A DNA stretch of 51,489 bases, from assembly GCA_013289695.1 (NCBI GenBank), contig JABCZK010000032.1:1-51489 (forward strand). The letters run 5' to 3'. This DNA comes from Acidobacteriota bacterium. Its GTDB lineage: Bacteria; Acidobacteriota; Terriglobia; Acidiferrales; UBA7541. The translations under genes and the position numbers were made by a program. How positions within the stretch are numbered: position 1 is the first letter of the stretch; each line of letters begins with the position of its first letter. The notes beneath the pieces are model-generated. The model had not been told where the DNA came from. It was given only the letters and a program-made list of their open reading frames with translations, and searched no databases. Shown one piece after another: positions 34,123-41,779 of the stretch.

Positions 34123-35160
34123 ATGGGAATCACACAACAGGAAGCGCTGGAGCTTTTCAACTCCGATGACCTGATCGGCATCGGCATGGCCGCGAATGAA
34201 GTACGCCGCGCGAAGACCGACCCGCGCGTAGCCACCTACCAGATTGACCGCAACATCAATTACACCAATTTCTGCACGGAATATTGCTCCTTCTGCGCGT
34301 TCTACCGCCCGCTGGGCGCGAAAGACGGCTACATCCTGCCGTTGGAATCCATTTACGAAAAAATCGAAGAGATGATCGAGTTGGGCGGCACGGGCGTGCT
34401 GATGCAGGGCGGCTTGCATCCGGACCTGCGCATCGAGTTTTACGAAAACATGCTGCGCTCGATCAAGCAGAAATTTCCGCAGATACATTTGCACTGTTTT
34501 TCCGCGCCGGAGATCGGCTGCATCGCGGAAGTTTCCGGGCTATCGGTGCGCGACACCATCGCGCGGTTGCGCGAAGCCGGCTTGGATTCGATTCCCGGCG
34601 GCGGCGCGGAAATCCTGGACGATGAAATTCGCGCGAAAATTTCGCGCCTGAAGTGCCGGTCGGACGAATGGGTGAGCATGCACCGCGACGCGCACGCGCT
34701 GGGTATGCGCACCACGGCCACGATGATGTTCGGCTGCGGTGAGGAATATCGCCATCGTGTCAATCACCTGGAAACCATCCGGCGGATTCAGGAAGATACG
34801 GGCGGCTTCACCGCATTTATTCCTTGGATTTTCGCGCCGGAAAATACGCCGCTGGGAAAGAAAATTCCCGAAGCCACCGCGTTCGATTACCTCAAGACGC
34901 TCGCGATCAGCCGTCTGTACCTCGACAATATTGACCATATCCAGTCCAGCTGGCTCACGCCGGGTATCAAAATCTGCCAGGTGGGTTTGCAGTTTGGCGC
35001 GGACGACGTAGGCAGCATCCTGATTGAAGAAAACGTGGTGTACGCCGCCGGCGTGCGCAATCGCACCAATGAAGCAGAGCTGCGCCGGATTATTTCCGAT
35101 GCTGGTTACATCCCCGCGCAACGCGACACTCTGTATCGTTCATATTCGTTGAAACAGTAG
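34123..35160 (+). CDS. mqnC: Cyclic dehypoxanthinyl futalosine synthase (radical SAM)
   Basis: Radical SAM enzyme converting dehypoxanthine futalosine to its cyclic form in menaquinone synthesis. The iron-sulfur motif is CTEYCSFCAF (CxxxCxxC). GGTGVLMQGGLHPDL, SAPEIG, GLDSIPGGGAEIL and TTATMMFGCGEE are family blocks distinguishing MqnC from MqnE. The length (345) is close to the family norm. ATG 34123 follows GGGAG at 9 bases. Together with mqnA this indicates use of the futalosine pathway; mqnB, mqnD and mqnE must lie elsewhere in the genome. Downstream, two adjacent hairpins separate it from a convergent kinase gene. Confidence 0.93.
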   Translation: MGITQQEALELFNSDDLIGIGMAANEVRRAKTDPRVATYQIDRNINYTNFCTEYCSFCAFYRPLGAKDGYILPLESIYEKIEEMIELGGTGVLMQGGLHPDLRIEFYENMLRSIKQKFPQIHLHCFSAPEIGCIAEVSGLSVRDTIARLREAGLDSIPGGGAEILDDEIRAKISRLKCRSDEWVSMHRDAHALGMRTTATMMFGCGEEYRHRVNHLETIRRIQEDTGGFTAFIPWIFAPENTPLGKKIPEATAFDYLKTLAISRLYLDNIDHIQSSWLTPGIKICQVGLQFGADDVGSILIEENVVYAAGVRNRTNEAELRRIISDAGYIPAQRDTLYRSYSLKQ

Positions 35161-35191
35161 ACGACCCACCGCATCGTTAAATCCAAAAAGA

Positions 35192-35240
35192 GCCGGCGAG
35201 ACGCTGGCGCTACGGAAACCGGGCGCGGCATGCCGTGCCC
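35192..35240. terminator. Double hairpin between convergent genes (repeat-derived)
   Basis: Two neighbouring stem-loops: GCCGGCG-AGA-CGCTGGC (35192-35208) and the near-palindrome GGGCGCGGCATGCCGTGCCC (35221-35240). They lie between the ends of mqnC and the convergent kinase gene, so either strand could use them as terminators. No T tract follows. They also look like dispersed repeat sequences. Confidence 0.4.
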
Positions 35241-35287
35241 CCACGCGCGTACGGATTGACCATCGTTGACGCGACTTCTGAGGATGA

Positions 35288-37294
35288 CTACGCGGATAGA
35301 ATTACGGCGGGTTCGGCTACCGTGGCGGGAAATTCCAGGCTGATGCTGGCTCCGAACGGCTGCTTGTTGCTCAGAACGATCTCGCCGCCGACTTCTTGAA
35401 TGATGCCGTAACAGATGCTGAGGCCGAGGCCGGTGCCTTTGCCCACAGGCTTAGTGGTGAAGAATGGATCGAAGGCGCGGTTCAAGTCGTTGAAGCCGGG
35501 CCCGGAATCCTCGAAGCGGATGAAGACGCGGTCGCCCTGGCGCGTGGCGGTTATCGAAATGGAGCGCTGCGCGCTTTCTTCCACAGCGTCAATTGCATTG
35601 TTCAGAATATTCAACAGCACTTGCTTGAGTTCGTCCTCGCCGATGGAAACGCGCGGCAGGTCCGGCTCGATGTGCAGGTCCATCCGTATGCCGAGCTTGC
35701 GGACGTGGAATTCGCGGAGCTGGATGACGTCGTGCAGCGCGGCTTCGAAATCGGCGGCGCGCGCCGCGGGATTATTCTGGCGCGCAAAACGCAGCAAGCC
35801 GTCCACGATGCGTTTCATGCGACGCGCTTCCGCGCCCAGTTTCTCCACGCGTTTCGCGGCCTTCTGGCCTTCCACTTCCTCGCTCAGCAGATCCGCGTAG
35901 CCCATGATGCCGGTAAGCGGGTTATTCAATTCGTGCGCCACGCCCGCCACCAGCTGGCCCAGCGCCGCTAATTTTTCCGAGCGCACCAATTGATGATGCA
36001 GGCGCGAATTCTCGATGGTCACCGCGAGATCGGAAGCCAGCACTTCCAGCTTCATGATTTCGGCGGTCTCGTTGCTTGCGTTGTCTTCGCTGGTCGGCGT
36101 GGCGCTCAGGCACAGGCAGCCCAGGTGCGAGCCGCGCCAGGAAACCAGCGGGACGAGCACTTCGTGCTCCGTTGCGCTGAGGGATCCTGCGCCTCCGTCC
36201 GCGGAGCGGATGAGGAAGGAATTGTTGCCCAGCTGCGTGCCTTGCTTGCAGAGTTCCTTCACCTTCTCGATGGTCCACGCTTTGCTGCGTTCCTCGAAGG
36301 CCGACTTTTGCGCAGCCGAAAAACCCGTGCAGCCGCCGAGGCGTAGGGAACGATCGTCACGCGCGAGGAAAAGCGCGGCGCGCGGAAAACTAGTGGCGCC
36401 GGTGACGGCGGCGGTAATTTCTCCGCAGAGATCCCCGGGGTCGCTGCCGGCGAGCAGGCGCGAGGTGATTTGCGAAAGTTGCAGCAAGAGCCGGTTGGCG
36501 GCGCGCTCGCGCTCGTTGGCGCGCTCGATCACACTGGATTTATCTTCGATCAGCGCGAGAATCATTCCAAAAGCTACGAAAAATTTCGGCACATTCCACA
36601 GTTCCGGATTCACTTGCAGCTTAGGCGCATAATGCGCGACCAGCGCGCCGGCGGGGAACACCGCGCCCCAGGCCAGAAACCCTCCGGTCACGGTAATCAC
36701 GCCCGGTGAAGGCCGCGGAAAGCGTTTCCAGTAAAGAATGCCGCAAAGGCCGAAGGCGAGCGTGAGGATGGCGTTGATGCCCTGATCGGCGCTGCCGGAG
36801 AGCTGGGAGTGAATCGTCCAGATTCCGATGACGGCCAGAATGATCGCGATGCCGACGGCGTAAGGCTTGGTGTGGGGAAAGCTGCGCAGCGCAAAAGCCG
36901 CGCCGCCGAAGAAAACCGTTCCCAGCGCCAGGGCCATCAGCCCGTAAATGTGCCAGTCGAAGACTGCAGCGACGGCGTGGAAGGCGGTGGGCAGGGCGAG
37001 AACGGCCAGCATCGTGAAGCGATTCTTGCGATTTTCCACGGCCTGCGTCATCGAAACGACGAACACTACGCCGGAAAGTTCCAGCGCGCCGATGTCAATT
37101 GACTCCAGAATATTTTCAAGCGTGCCGGTGTGCGTTTCGAAGGCTTGAATGAAAAAGTGCAGGAAAATCAGCGCCCAGGCGTACGTCCATAAACGAATTC
37201 GCGTCGAAGGAGCATGCTTGCGCAACGATAGAAAAATCCCAACCAGGACGAAAAGGACGAGAATCGTGGGAAGCTTGTCGAGCAATGAATTCAC
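35288..37294 (-). CDS. Membrane-anchored GAF sensor histidine kinase
   Basis: Sensor kinase of 668 residues with an N-terminal membrane domain of about seven helices (residues ~8-260; repeated hydrophobic blocks such as ILVLFVLVGIFLSL). A GAF domain (~285-430) containing ALFLARDD and HEVLVPLVSW follows. The coiled linker leads to the His box GVAHELNNPLTG, and the ATPase domain has NAIDAVEES, EDSGPGF and GTGLGLSICYG. The start is GTG with no strong ribosome site. It is convergent with mqnC and no response regulator lies beside it. The GAF domain suggests a soluble ligand or redox input in addition to any membrane signal. It may be part of a phosphorelay with the orphan receiver elsewhere. Confidence 0.9.
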   Translation of the reverse strand: MNSLLDKLPTILVLFVLVGIFLSLRKHAPSTRIRLWTYAWALIFLHFFIQAFETHTGTLENILESIDIGALELSGVVFVVSMTQAVENRKNRFTMLAVLALPTAFHAVAAVFDWHIYGLMALALGTVFFGGAAFALRSFPHTKPYAVGIAIILAVIGIWTIHSQLSGSADQGINAILTLAFGLCGILYWKRFPRPSPGVITVTGGFLAWGAVFPAGALVAHYAPKLQVNPELWNVPKFFVAFGMILALIEDKSSVIERANERERAANRLLLQLSQITSRLLAGSDPGDLCGEITAAVTGATSFPRAALFLARDDRSLRLGGCTGFSAAQKSAFEERSKAWTIEKVKELCKQGTQLGNNSFLIRSADGGAGSLSATEHEVLVPLVSWRGSHLGCLCLSATPTSEDNASNETAEIMKLEVLASDLAVTIENSRLHHQLVRSEKLAALGQLVAGVAHELNNPLTGIMGYADLLSEEVEGQKAAKRVEKLGAEARRMKRIVDGLLRFARQNNPAARAADFEAALHDVIQLREFHVRKLGIRMDLHIEPDLPRVSIGEDELKQVLLNILNNAIDAVEESAQRSISITATRQGDRVFIRFEDSGPGFNDLNRAFDPFFTTKPVGKGTGLGLSICYGIIQEVGGEIVLSNKQPFGASISLEFPATVAEPAVILSA

Positions 37295-37337
37295 TGGTTA
37301 CCCCTGGAAGTACTAAGGCTACGGGTTGGGGGGAGGC

Positions 37338-37421
37338 GAAACAATAGAACGTCAGTACCACGGGCTGCCGCAGTTCCGTTTTGGGAATTGCGAAACCGTG
37401 CTTGGTAAGTTCTATTGTTTC
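37338..37421. repeat. Long imperfect hairpin, 84 bp
   Basis: Outer arms GAAACAATAGAAC and GTTCTATTGTTTC (13 bp, perfect), a second pairing of TACCACGG with CCGTGCTTGGTA, and an inner pairing of GCAGTTCC with GGGAATTGC around a loop of about five bases. It spans the last codons of the RNase HI gene and ends before the kinase gene on the same strand, so it could attenuate or process the transcript. No T tract follows. Confidence 0.6.
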
Positions 37422-38146
37422 AGTGGTATGCGGAGGTTTAGGGTGACTTCGCTACCTTCCGGCAGGTCCACCGGATCGGCCGGAACGAAGACTCCCCGGA
37501 GGAACCTTGCGCGCAGGGTGCGCGGGGGATTTGCGCGCGGCGGCGCTGGCGCTGGCGTCGCGCGCGCGGCAGCGGGCACGATTTCGTTTGCGATCCGGGA
37601 TTTGCGGTCTTCGAATTTGCGCACCCCGGCGGAATCGAGGGCGACGTTCGCGAGCGCGTCGGCGTCGCGATTCAGTTCACGGCGGACGTGCTCGATGGCG
37701 AAATATCGTAACTGACGGCTGAGTTTTGTGGCCCGTTCGTAGAGCGGTTTCAGGTCCGCGCTCTTCACTTTGTAGCGGCCCTGCATCTGGCGCACCAGCA
37801 GTTCGGAATCGCTGCGGACGCGCAGCGCGGCGATATTGTGACTCGCGGCGTAATCGAGCGCGGCGAGCAGCGCGAAATATTCGGCGACGTTGTTGGTCTC
37901 GCGGCCGATACTTTTCGCCAGCTCCAGCGCGATCTTTCCTTCGGGGTCGCGCAGCACCACGGCGTAGGAAGCGGGGCCGGGATTGCCGCGGGACGCGCCG
38001 TCAATATTTGCAACGTACACGCCCGGTGGCGGCGCTGCCGGATGAGAATCGGCGAATAGGCGCGCGCTTCCTGGCGGAGGAATTTTGCGGGTCGGGTTCA
38101 TCGGCGCGCCGCATTTTCCTGCAAATTTGCCGGGGACAAGCTGCAT
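37412..38146 (-). CDS. RNase HI-like protein with C-terminal beta extension
   Basis: Endonuclease that degrades RNA in RNA-DNA hybrids. The catalytic carboxylates are visible: Asp in NIDGASRGNPG, Glu in NNVAEYFAL, Asp in VRSDSELLV, and Asp in RDADALANVAL. ELNRDADALAN matches family end sequences. The start is at 38146 or 38101 (MNPTRKIPPPG); neither has a strong ribosome site. After ~180 residues a basic Pro/Ala linker leads to a short beta-type segment (RFLRGVFVPADPVDLPEGSE, VTLNLRIPL) resembling the AF2212/DUF104 fold. Its role is unknown. The gene is 30 bases after the zinc-ribbon gene, so the two probably share a transcript. Confidence 0.85.
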   Translation of the reverse strand: MQLVPGKFAGKCGAPMNPTRKIPPPGSARLFADSHPAAPPPGVYVANIDGASRGNPGPASYAVVLRDPEGKIALELAKSIGRETNNVAEYFALLAALDYAASHNIAALRVRSDSELLVRQMQGRYKVKSADLKPLYERATKLSRQLRYFAIEHVRRELNRDADALANVALDSAGVRKFEDRKSRIANEIVPAAARATPAPAPPRANPPRTLRARFLRGVFVPADPVDLPEGSEVTLNLRIPLKQ

Positions 38147-38176
38147 GGGGCGTGCTGATTCGTGGCCAGTTTCGCT

Positions 38177-38959
38177 TTAATTTTCACGGTGGGAGGGCGT
38201 GGAACCGGATGGATCGCCGGCGGGTCCTGCGGCAGCCGCCGAAGCTGCCGGTTCAAGGTAATAGAGAATGCGCGTGCAAGTCTCGCAGTGAAACATTTCG
38301 TGGCTGGTTGAGCGGCGCATCTCTTGAAACACGTGCGGGCGAATGCGCATCCCGCAGGCGCTGCATTTTTCGTCGCGCACTTCGGCGAGCGCCACGTTGT
38401 CGTGCTTTTTCATGATGCGGTCGTAGTGGTCCAGCATGTCTTCGGGAATTTCAGAGGTGGCGCGGGCGCGTTCGGTGTTTCCTTCGGCCAGCTCTTTTTC
38501 CGCGAGCGCTTTTTCTTTTTCGATTACGGCGCGTTCGCCCCGGGCCACTTCTTCCACTTCTTTCAGCGTTTTTTCCGCGGCTTTGATTCGGCGGTCGTAT
38601 TCCTCGCCGGCTACCATTTGCTCGAGCAGGCGGTCTTCCGCTTTGGAGATTTCGTCTTCGGCGTTCTGCACTTCGTGCTGCAGAGCTTTGTAAGCCTCGT
38701 TGGTTTTTACTTGGGAGGTTTGATCTTTGTATTTGCGAACGCGGTCTTTCCACTGTTCGACGTCCAGTTCGTATTTCTTGCGGTCTTTTACGGTGGCGAC
38801 TTGCGCGGCCTTGCTCTTTTCCAGCTCCGCTTTGGCGGCGGCGACGCGGCCGTCCACTTCCGCGATTTTTTTGGGCAGCGCCGCGAGCCGCGTCCGCACG
38901 ATTTGCAGGCGCGTGTCCACGCTCTGCAGGTCGAGCAAATTCTGTAGGACCTTCAGCAC
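38177..38959 (-). CDS. Coiled-coil C4 zinc-ribbon protein
   Basis: Member of the C4-type zinc-ribbon/coiled-coil family (260 residues, start GTG 38959, preceded by AAGG at about 5-6 bases). Residues ~5-175 are a long antiparallel coiled coil rich in Lys, Glu and Ala. The zinc ribbon has CSACG and, after EMFHCET, another CxxC (CETC). The C-terminus is a flexible Ala/Gly/Ser-rich tail. Family members are nucleic-acid-associated and are often encoded beside ribonuclease genes, which fits the RNase HI gene downstream. The precise role is not known. Confidence 0.85.
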   Translation of the reverse strand: MLKVLQNLLDLQSVDTRLQIVRTRLAALPKKIAEVDGRVAAAKAELEKSKAAQVATVKDRKKYELDVEQWKDRVRKYKDQTSQVKTNEAYKALQHEVQNAEDEISKAEDRLLEQMVAGEEYDRRIKAAEKTLKEVEEVARGERAVIEKEKALAEKELAEGNTERARATSEIPEDMLDHYDRIMKKHDNVALAEVRDEKCSACGMRIRPHVFQEMRRSTSHEMFHCETCTRILYYLEPAASAAAAGPAGDPSGSTPSHREN

Positions 38960-39084
38960 TGGGACCTTATTCTAACACAATGCCGCGCGGGCCTGGCTCG
39001 CGGCCGGGCGGTATCCTTCCCCGCTAAGCCCAATAGATACAGCGCCGTCCAACACTGAGTCTTTTTCGTCAGGTCATCCGTAGT

Positions 39085-39756
39085 ATGAATATGACGGGCA
39101 GCGCAATACTTTACAGCGCGATGGTAGGCGGCTTAGCGGGCCGCGAGAGCACAGCAGCAATGTACTGGGAGGGGCGGGTGGCTCTGGACAGCGACGTAGC
39201 GCAACTTCGGCGCGGCGATCTCGAGGCGCTGTCAACTCTGCTGACGCGCTATCAGAACCGCCTCTATCGCTATCTGTTGCGCATGGTGCGTCAGCCGGCC
39301 GAGGCAGAAGATTTGTTCCAGCAAACCTGGCTGCGCGTGGCGGAAAAAATTCAGCAGTACGATCCGCGCCGCAGTTTTGAGGCCTGGCTGTTCACGCTGG
39401 CGCGCAATCTGGCGATTGACCATCTGCGCCGCATGCGTCCTGAAAGCCTGGACGAGCCGATTGGCGATTCCGCTTCCGGAGAAACTGCGGCAACGCGTTT
39501 GCCGTCGCGCGAGCAGCCGCCCATCGAAGGAATCCTCCAGCGGGAACGTTCGCAGAGGCTCGGCGTGGTGCTGGAAATGCTTCCCGTCGTGCAGCGCGAG
39601 GTCCTGAGCCTGCGCTTTGAGGAAGAAATGAAAATTGAGGAAATCGCCGAAGTGCTGGACGCGCCGCTTTCCACGGTGAAAACTCGTTTGCGCCGCGCGC
39701 TGGAGCGCTTGCGCGTGATTATGGAAACCAGCTATCCCGGAGAAAACTGGCAATGA
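39085..39756 (+). CDS. ECF-type sigma-70 factor
   Basis: Alternative sigma factor of the extracytoplasmic-function group. Region 2 is RYQNRLYRYLLRMVRQPAEA with DLFQQTWLRVAEKI, and region 4 is MLPVVQREVLSLRFEEEMKI with IAEVLDAPLSTVKTRLRRAL. The linker of ~45 residues is Gly/Ser/Pro-rich. The start is uncertain: ATG 39085 and 39091 both lie within or just after a candidate -10 (TAGTAT, 39081-39086), and a later ATG at 39160 (MYWEGRVALD) would be closer to region 2. The stop overlaps the anti-sigma start by an ATGA junction, so sigma, anti-sigma and the third protein are co-translated. The inducing signal is unknown. Confidence 0.9.
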   Translation: MNMTGSAILYSAMVGGLAGRESTAAMYWEGRVALDSDVAQLRRGDLEALSTLLTRYQNRLYRYLLRMVRQPAEAEDLFQQTWLRVAEKIQQYDPRRSFEAWLFTLARNLAIDHLRRMRPESLDEPIGDSASGETAATRLPSREQPPIEGILQRERSQRLGVVLEMLPVVQREVLSLRFEEEMKIEEIAEVLDAPLSTVKTRLRRALERLRVIMETSYPGENWQ

Positions 39757-40226
39757 ACGAACACGACAAAATCCGGGCGTTGCTCTCACTGGCCGCGGCG
39801 GACGTGCTCGATCCCGGCGAAGAAAAGCAATTGCTGGATCATCTGCGGACCTGCGATTCCTGCGGCGCGGAGCTGGAGAAATGGAAGCTGCTGGCGGGCG
39901 GCTTGCGCCGGCTGCCAACGCCGCAGCCGCGCTCCATCGTGGTGGAGCGAGCGCGCGCCCAGGCGCAGATTCGCCTGACCGAGGAAATTGAGCACCGCTG
40001 GAATCGCACCGTAATCATCGGCCTGCTGGTATTCGCGTGGATTTTGACGCTGCTGAGCTGGCCGCTGGTGCGCTTGTTCACCGGCGGTGTGCTGGGAATG
40101 CTGGACCCGCGATTCAATCACGCCTGGATCGTGTTTGGCGTGTTTACGACGACGGTATGGCTGGCGGGAGGCGCGGCGGCTGTGTTGCTCTCGATGCAGC
40201 AGCGGCGCGAAAGGAGATTGGCATGA
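39753..40226 (+). CDS. Zinc-finger anti-sigma factor
   Basis: Membrane-spanning anti-sigma factor that should hold the ECF sigma factor inactive. The cytoplasmic N-terminus carries the zinc-binding HxxxCxxC motif (H30, C34, C37 in DHLRTCDSCG). A helical linker follows. Two hydrophobic segments (VIIGLLVFAWILTLLSWPLV and IVFGVFTTTVWLAGGAAAVL) leave only short non-membrane loops, so no large sensor domain is present outside. The gene starts in the ATGA overlap with the sigma gene and ends in a similar overlap with the next gene. Confidence 0.88.
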   Translation: MNEHDKIRALLSLAAADVLDPGEEKQLLDHLRTCDSCGAELEKWKLLAGGLRRLPTPQPRSIVVERARAQAQIRLTEEIEHRWNRTVIIGLLVFAWILTLLSWPLVRLFTGGVLGMLDPRFNHAWIVFGVFTTTVWLAGGAAAVLLSMQQRRERRLA

Positions 40227-40723
40227 GCCGATTCACACAGGAATTGAAAGTGATTCCGCGCGCGATGCGGATTATCGTAGCATTCGTTTTACTCGCGCTG
40301 TCCTCGGCGTTCACTCTGTTCGTGATGTTTTCAAACGATCAAGGTCTCGCGCACACGCCGGAAGCGGCCAAGCTTCTGATGATCGTGGGTGTGGGAATCG
40401 TGCCGGCGATCTGGCTGCTGCTGATCGGCTACGTGTACGCCGATGCGAAGCGCCGCGGCATGCGCTACGTGATGTGGACTTTGCTGGCGATTTTTATTCC
40501 CAACGCGATCGGGATCATTCTCTATTTCATCCTGCGCGACCCGCTGATGAAGCCGTGCCCCGGGTGTTCGCAAGTTCTGAAATCCGGATACACGTTCTGC
40601 CCGCTCTGCGGCACTTCGCTGTTACCCACCTGCCCAAACTGCGGCCGCGGCGTGGAATCGGGCTGGGCGAATTGCCCGGCCTGCGGAACGAAGTTGCCAT
40701 CGCCAACGCCGCGCGCGGCGTAG
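40223..40723 (+). CDS. Double zinc-ribbon membrane protein
   Basis: 166-residue protein whose ATG lies in an ATGA overlap with the anti-sigma gene. It has two or three hydrophobic helices (VAFVLLALSSAFTLFVMF, IVGVGIVPAIWLLLIGYVY and LLAIFIPNAIGIILYFIL), then a cytoplasmic double zinc ribbon (CPGC, CPLCG, CPNCG and CPACG). Such ribbons often mediate protein or nucleic-acid binding. Its fixed place in the sigma/anti-sigma operon suggests it modulates the same response, perhaps as a third regulator, but this is inference from gene order. Confidence 0.8.
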   Translation: MSRFTQELKVIPRAMRIIVAFVLLALSSAFTLFVMFSNDQGLAHTPEAAKLLMIVGVGIVPAIWLLLIGYVYADAKRRGMRYVMWTLLAIFIPNAIGIILYFILRDPLMKPCPGCSQVLKSGYTFCPLCGTSLLPTCPNCGRGVESGWANCPACGTKLPSPTPRAA

Positions 40724-40750
40724 GCGTTCGCCGGCTCTTTGCAGTTGACG

Positions 40751-40871
40751 TTGTAGCGGCGAGCTTTAGCTGGGCGCCGTTGCCGTGGCCGTTGCATTTG
40801 CCTTGGCTTTGGTACCGGCCCACGTCAGTGTGCCGCCAGTGTTGCGTCCGGACTGAAGATCGCCGCTACAA
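40751..40871. repeat. Inverted-repeat intergenic element, 121 bp
   Basis: Terminal arms TTGTAGCGGCGA and TCGCCGCTACAA are a perfect 12-bp inverted repeat, with partial pairing continuing inward (CTTTAG against CTTCAG). There is no coding frame inside. The end sequence resembles the element at 10414-10533. It is consistent with a MITE-like or REP-like dispersed repeat; target duplications were not seen. Confidence 0.6.
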
Positions 40872-40939
40872 AACTTTGCGACTTTTTCCTTCCCACCAAT
40901 ATCCCGGTAGAATGTCTCCGAGTTGTGAGGAGGCTTGCG

Positions 40940-41137
40940 ATGCCGTACGTACAGGTGACGTGGGTGGCGGGGCGCACACCCGAGCAGAAACGCAAATTAG
41001 CCGAACGCATTACGCTGGCGCTGATCGAAGATGGCCGCGCCAAGCGCGAAAATATTCAGGTCACATTCGTGGACTTGCCGCCAACAGATTACGCCGAGGC
41101 AGGCGTGACAGTCGCGGACCAAAAGCGCACGCCGTAA
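40940..41137 (+). CDS. 4-oxalocrotonate tautomerase family protein
   Basis: Small tautomerase-fold enzyme of 65 residues. ATG 40940 follows GAGGAGG, which excludes an upstream in-frame ATG and leaves Pro directly after Met (MPYVQVTWVAGRTPEQK), the catalytic N-terminal proline of the family. The rest (LAERITLALIEDGRAKRENI and VTFVDLPPTDYAEAG) matches 4-OT strands and helix. It may act on an unsaturated keto acid in aromatic breakdown; no degradation genes are adjacent, so the substrate is unknown. Confidence 0.85.
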   Translation: MPYVQVTWVAGRTPEQKRKLAERITLALIEDGRAKRENIQVTFVDLPPTDYAEAGVTVADQKRTP

Positions 41138-41234
41138 CGCAAATTGATGCGCGGCGGCGCGCGCCGATGGAGCCTTGGTGCGCGTCCCCCCAATTCGTCC
41201 CGCCCTGCCTCGGTCGCCTGCAATCCCTCGGCGC

Positions 41235-41585
41235 CTACGCTGAAGGATGCATCTCGCGGCGCACCAGCGCGGCGTCAATGAAGTAACCGATGCCGACGCA
41301 AATGGGAATCACGCCGAACACCGCCGCTTGCGCTGCGTCCGCCTCGTAGCGCGCCAGCAGCATGAACGTAATCAGGTACCCCAGTCCGCCGGCGGTGAGC
41401 AAGATTGCAGCCTTGCGCGAACGCGCGTGCGGCGGCAGTTCATCGGCCATCGGCACCGAAACTCCCTTGGCGATTGCGGCCAAGCGTTCTTCCGTGCGCA
41501 ATTTTCTCACGCGGTACCAGGCGTAAATCGCGGCCAGCGGAATCGAAAGCGACAGCACGACTGCGGCAAAACCGATAGGTTCCAT
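41235..41585 (-). CDS. Small membrane protein (DUF6249-like)
   Basis: 116-residue protein with three hydrophobic helices (IGFAAVVLSLSIPLAAIYAW, AILLTAGGLGYLITFMLLA and AAVFGVIPICVGIGYFIDAA). The start at 41585 is supported by GAGGAG at 7 bases (AGGAGACTTAAAATG); a longer frame lacks one. Between helices one and two is a charged loop (RKLRTEERLAAIAKGV). Function unknown; similar small membrane proteins occur in many soil bacteria, sometimes beside sigma/anti-sigma genes. Confidence 0.7.
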   Translation of the reverse strand: MEPIGFAAVVLSLSIPLAAIYAWYRVRKLRTEERLAAIAKGVSVPMADELPPHARSRKAAILLTAGGLGYLITFMLLARYEADAAQAAVFGVIPICVGIGYFIDAALVRREMHPSA

Positions 41586-41711
41586 TTTAAGTCTCCTCGC
41601 TTGAACTCCATGTCTCGAATGCTGCACGGCCCGAATCGTTTTCAGCTTCGGCTAAAGATACGCATGGCGGCGCAGAGATGTTCCGGGCGAAAGGTCACTC
41701 TTGCGGATCTA

Positions 41712-41734
41712 GGGGCGGGTCTCAGACCCGCCCC
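41712..41734. repeat. Short palindromic repeat, copy B
   Basis: Perfect palindrome of two 11-bp arms, GGGGCGGGTCT and AGACCCGCCCC, around one base. Similar to the copy at 21414-21435. It lies between two small genes and could fold as a transcriptional stem-loop. Confidence 0.6.
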
Positions 41735-41779
41735 TCCGGACCAATGGTGTTGGTCGGAATTGCCGGGCAGGAAGAATGC

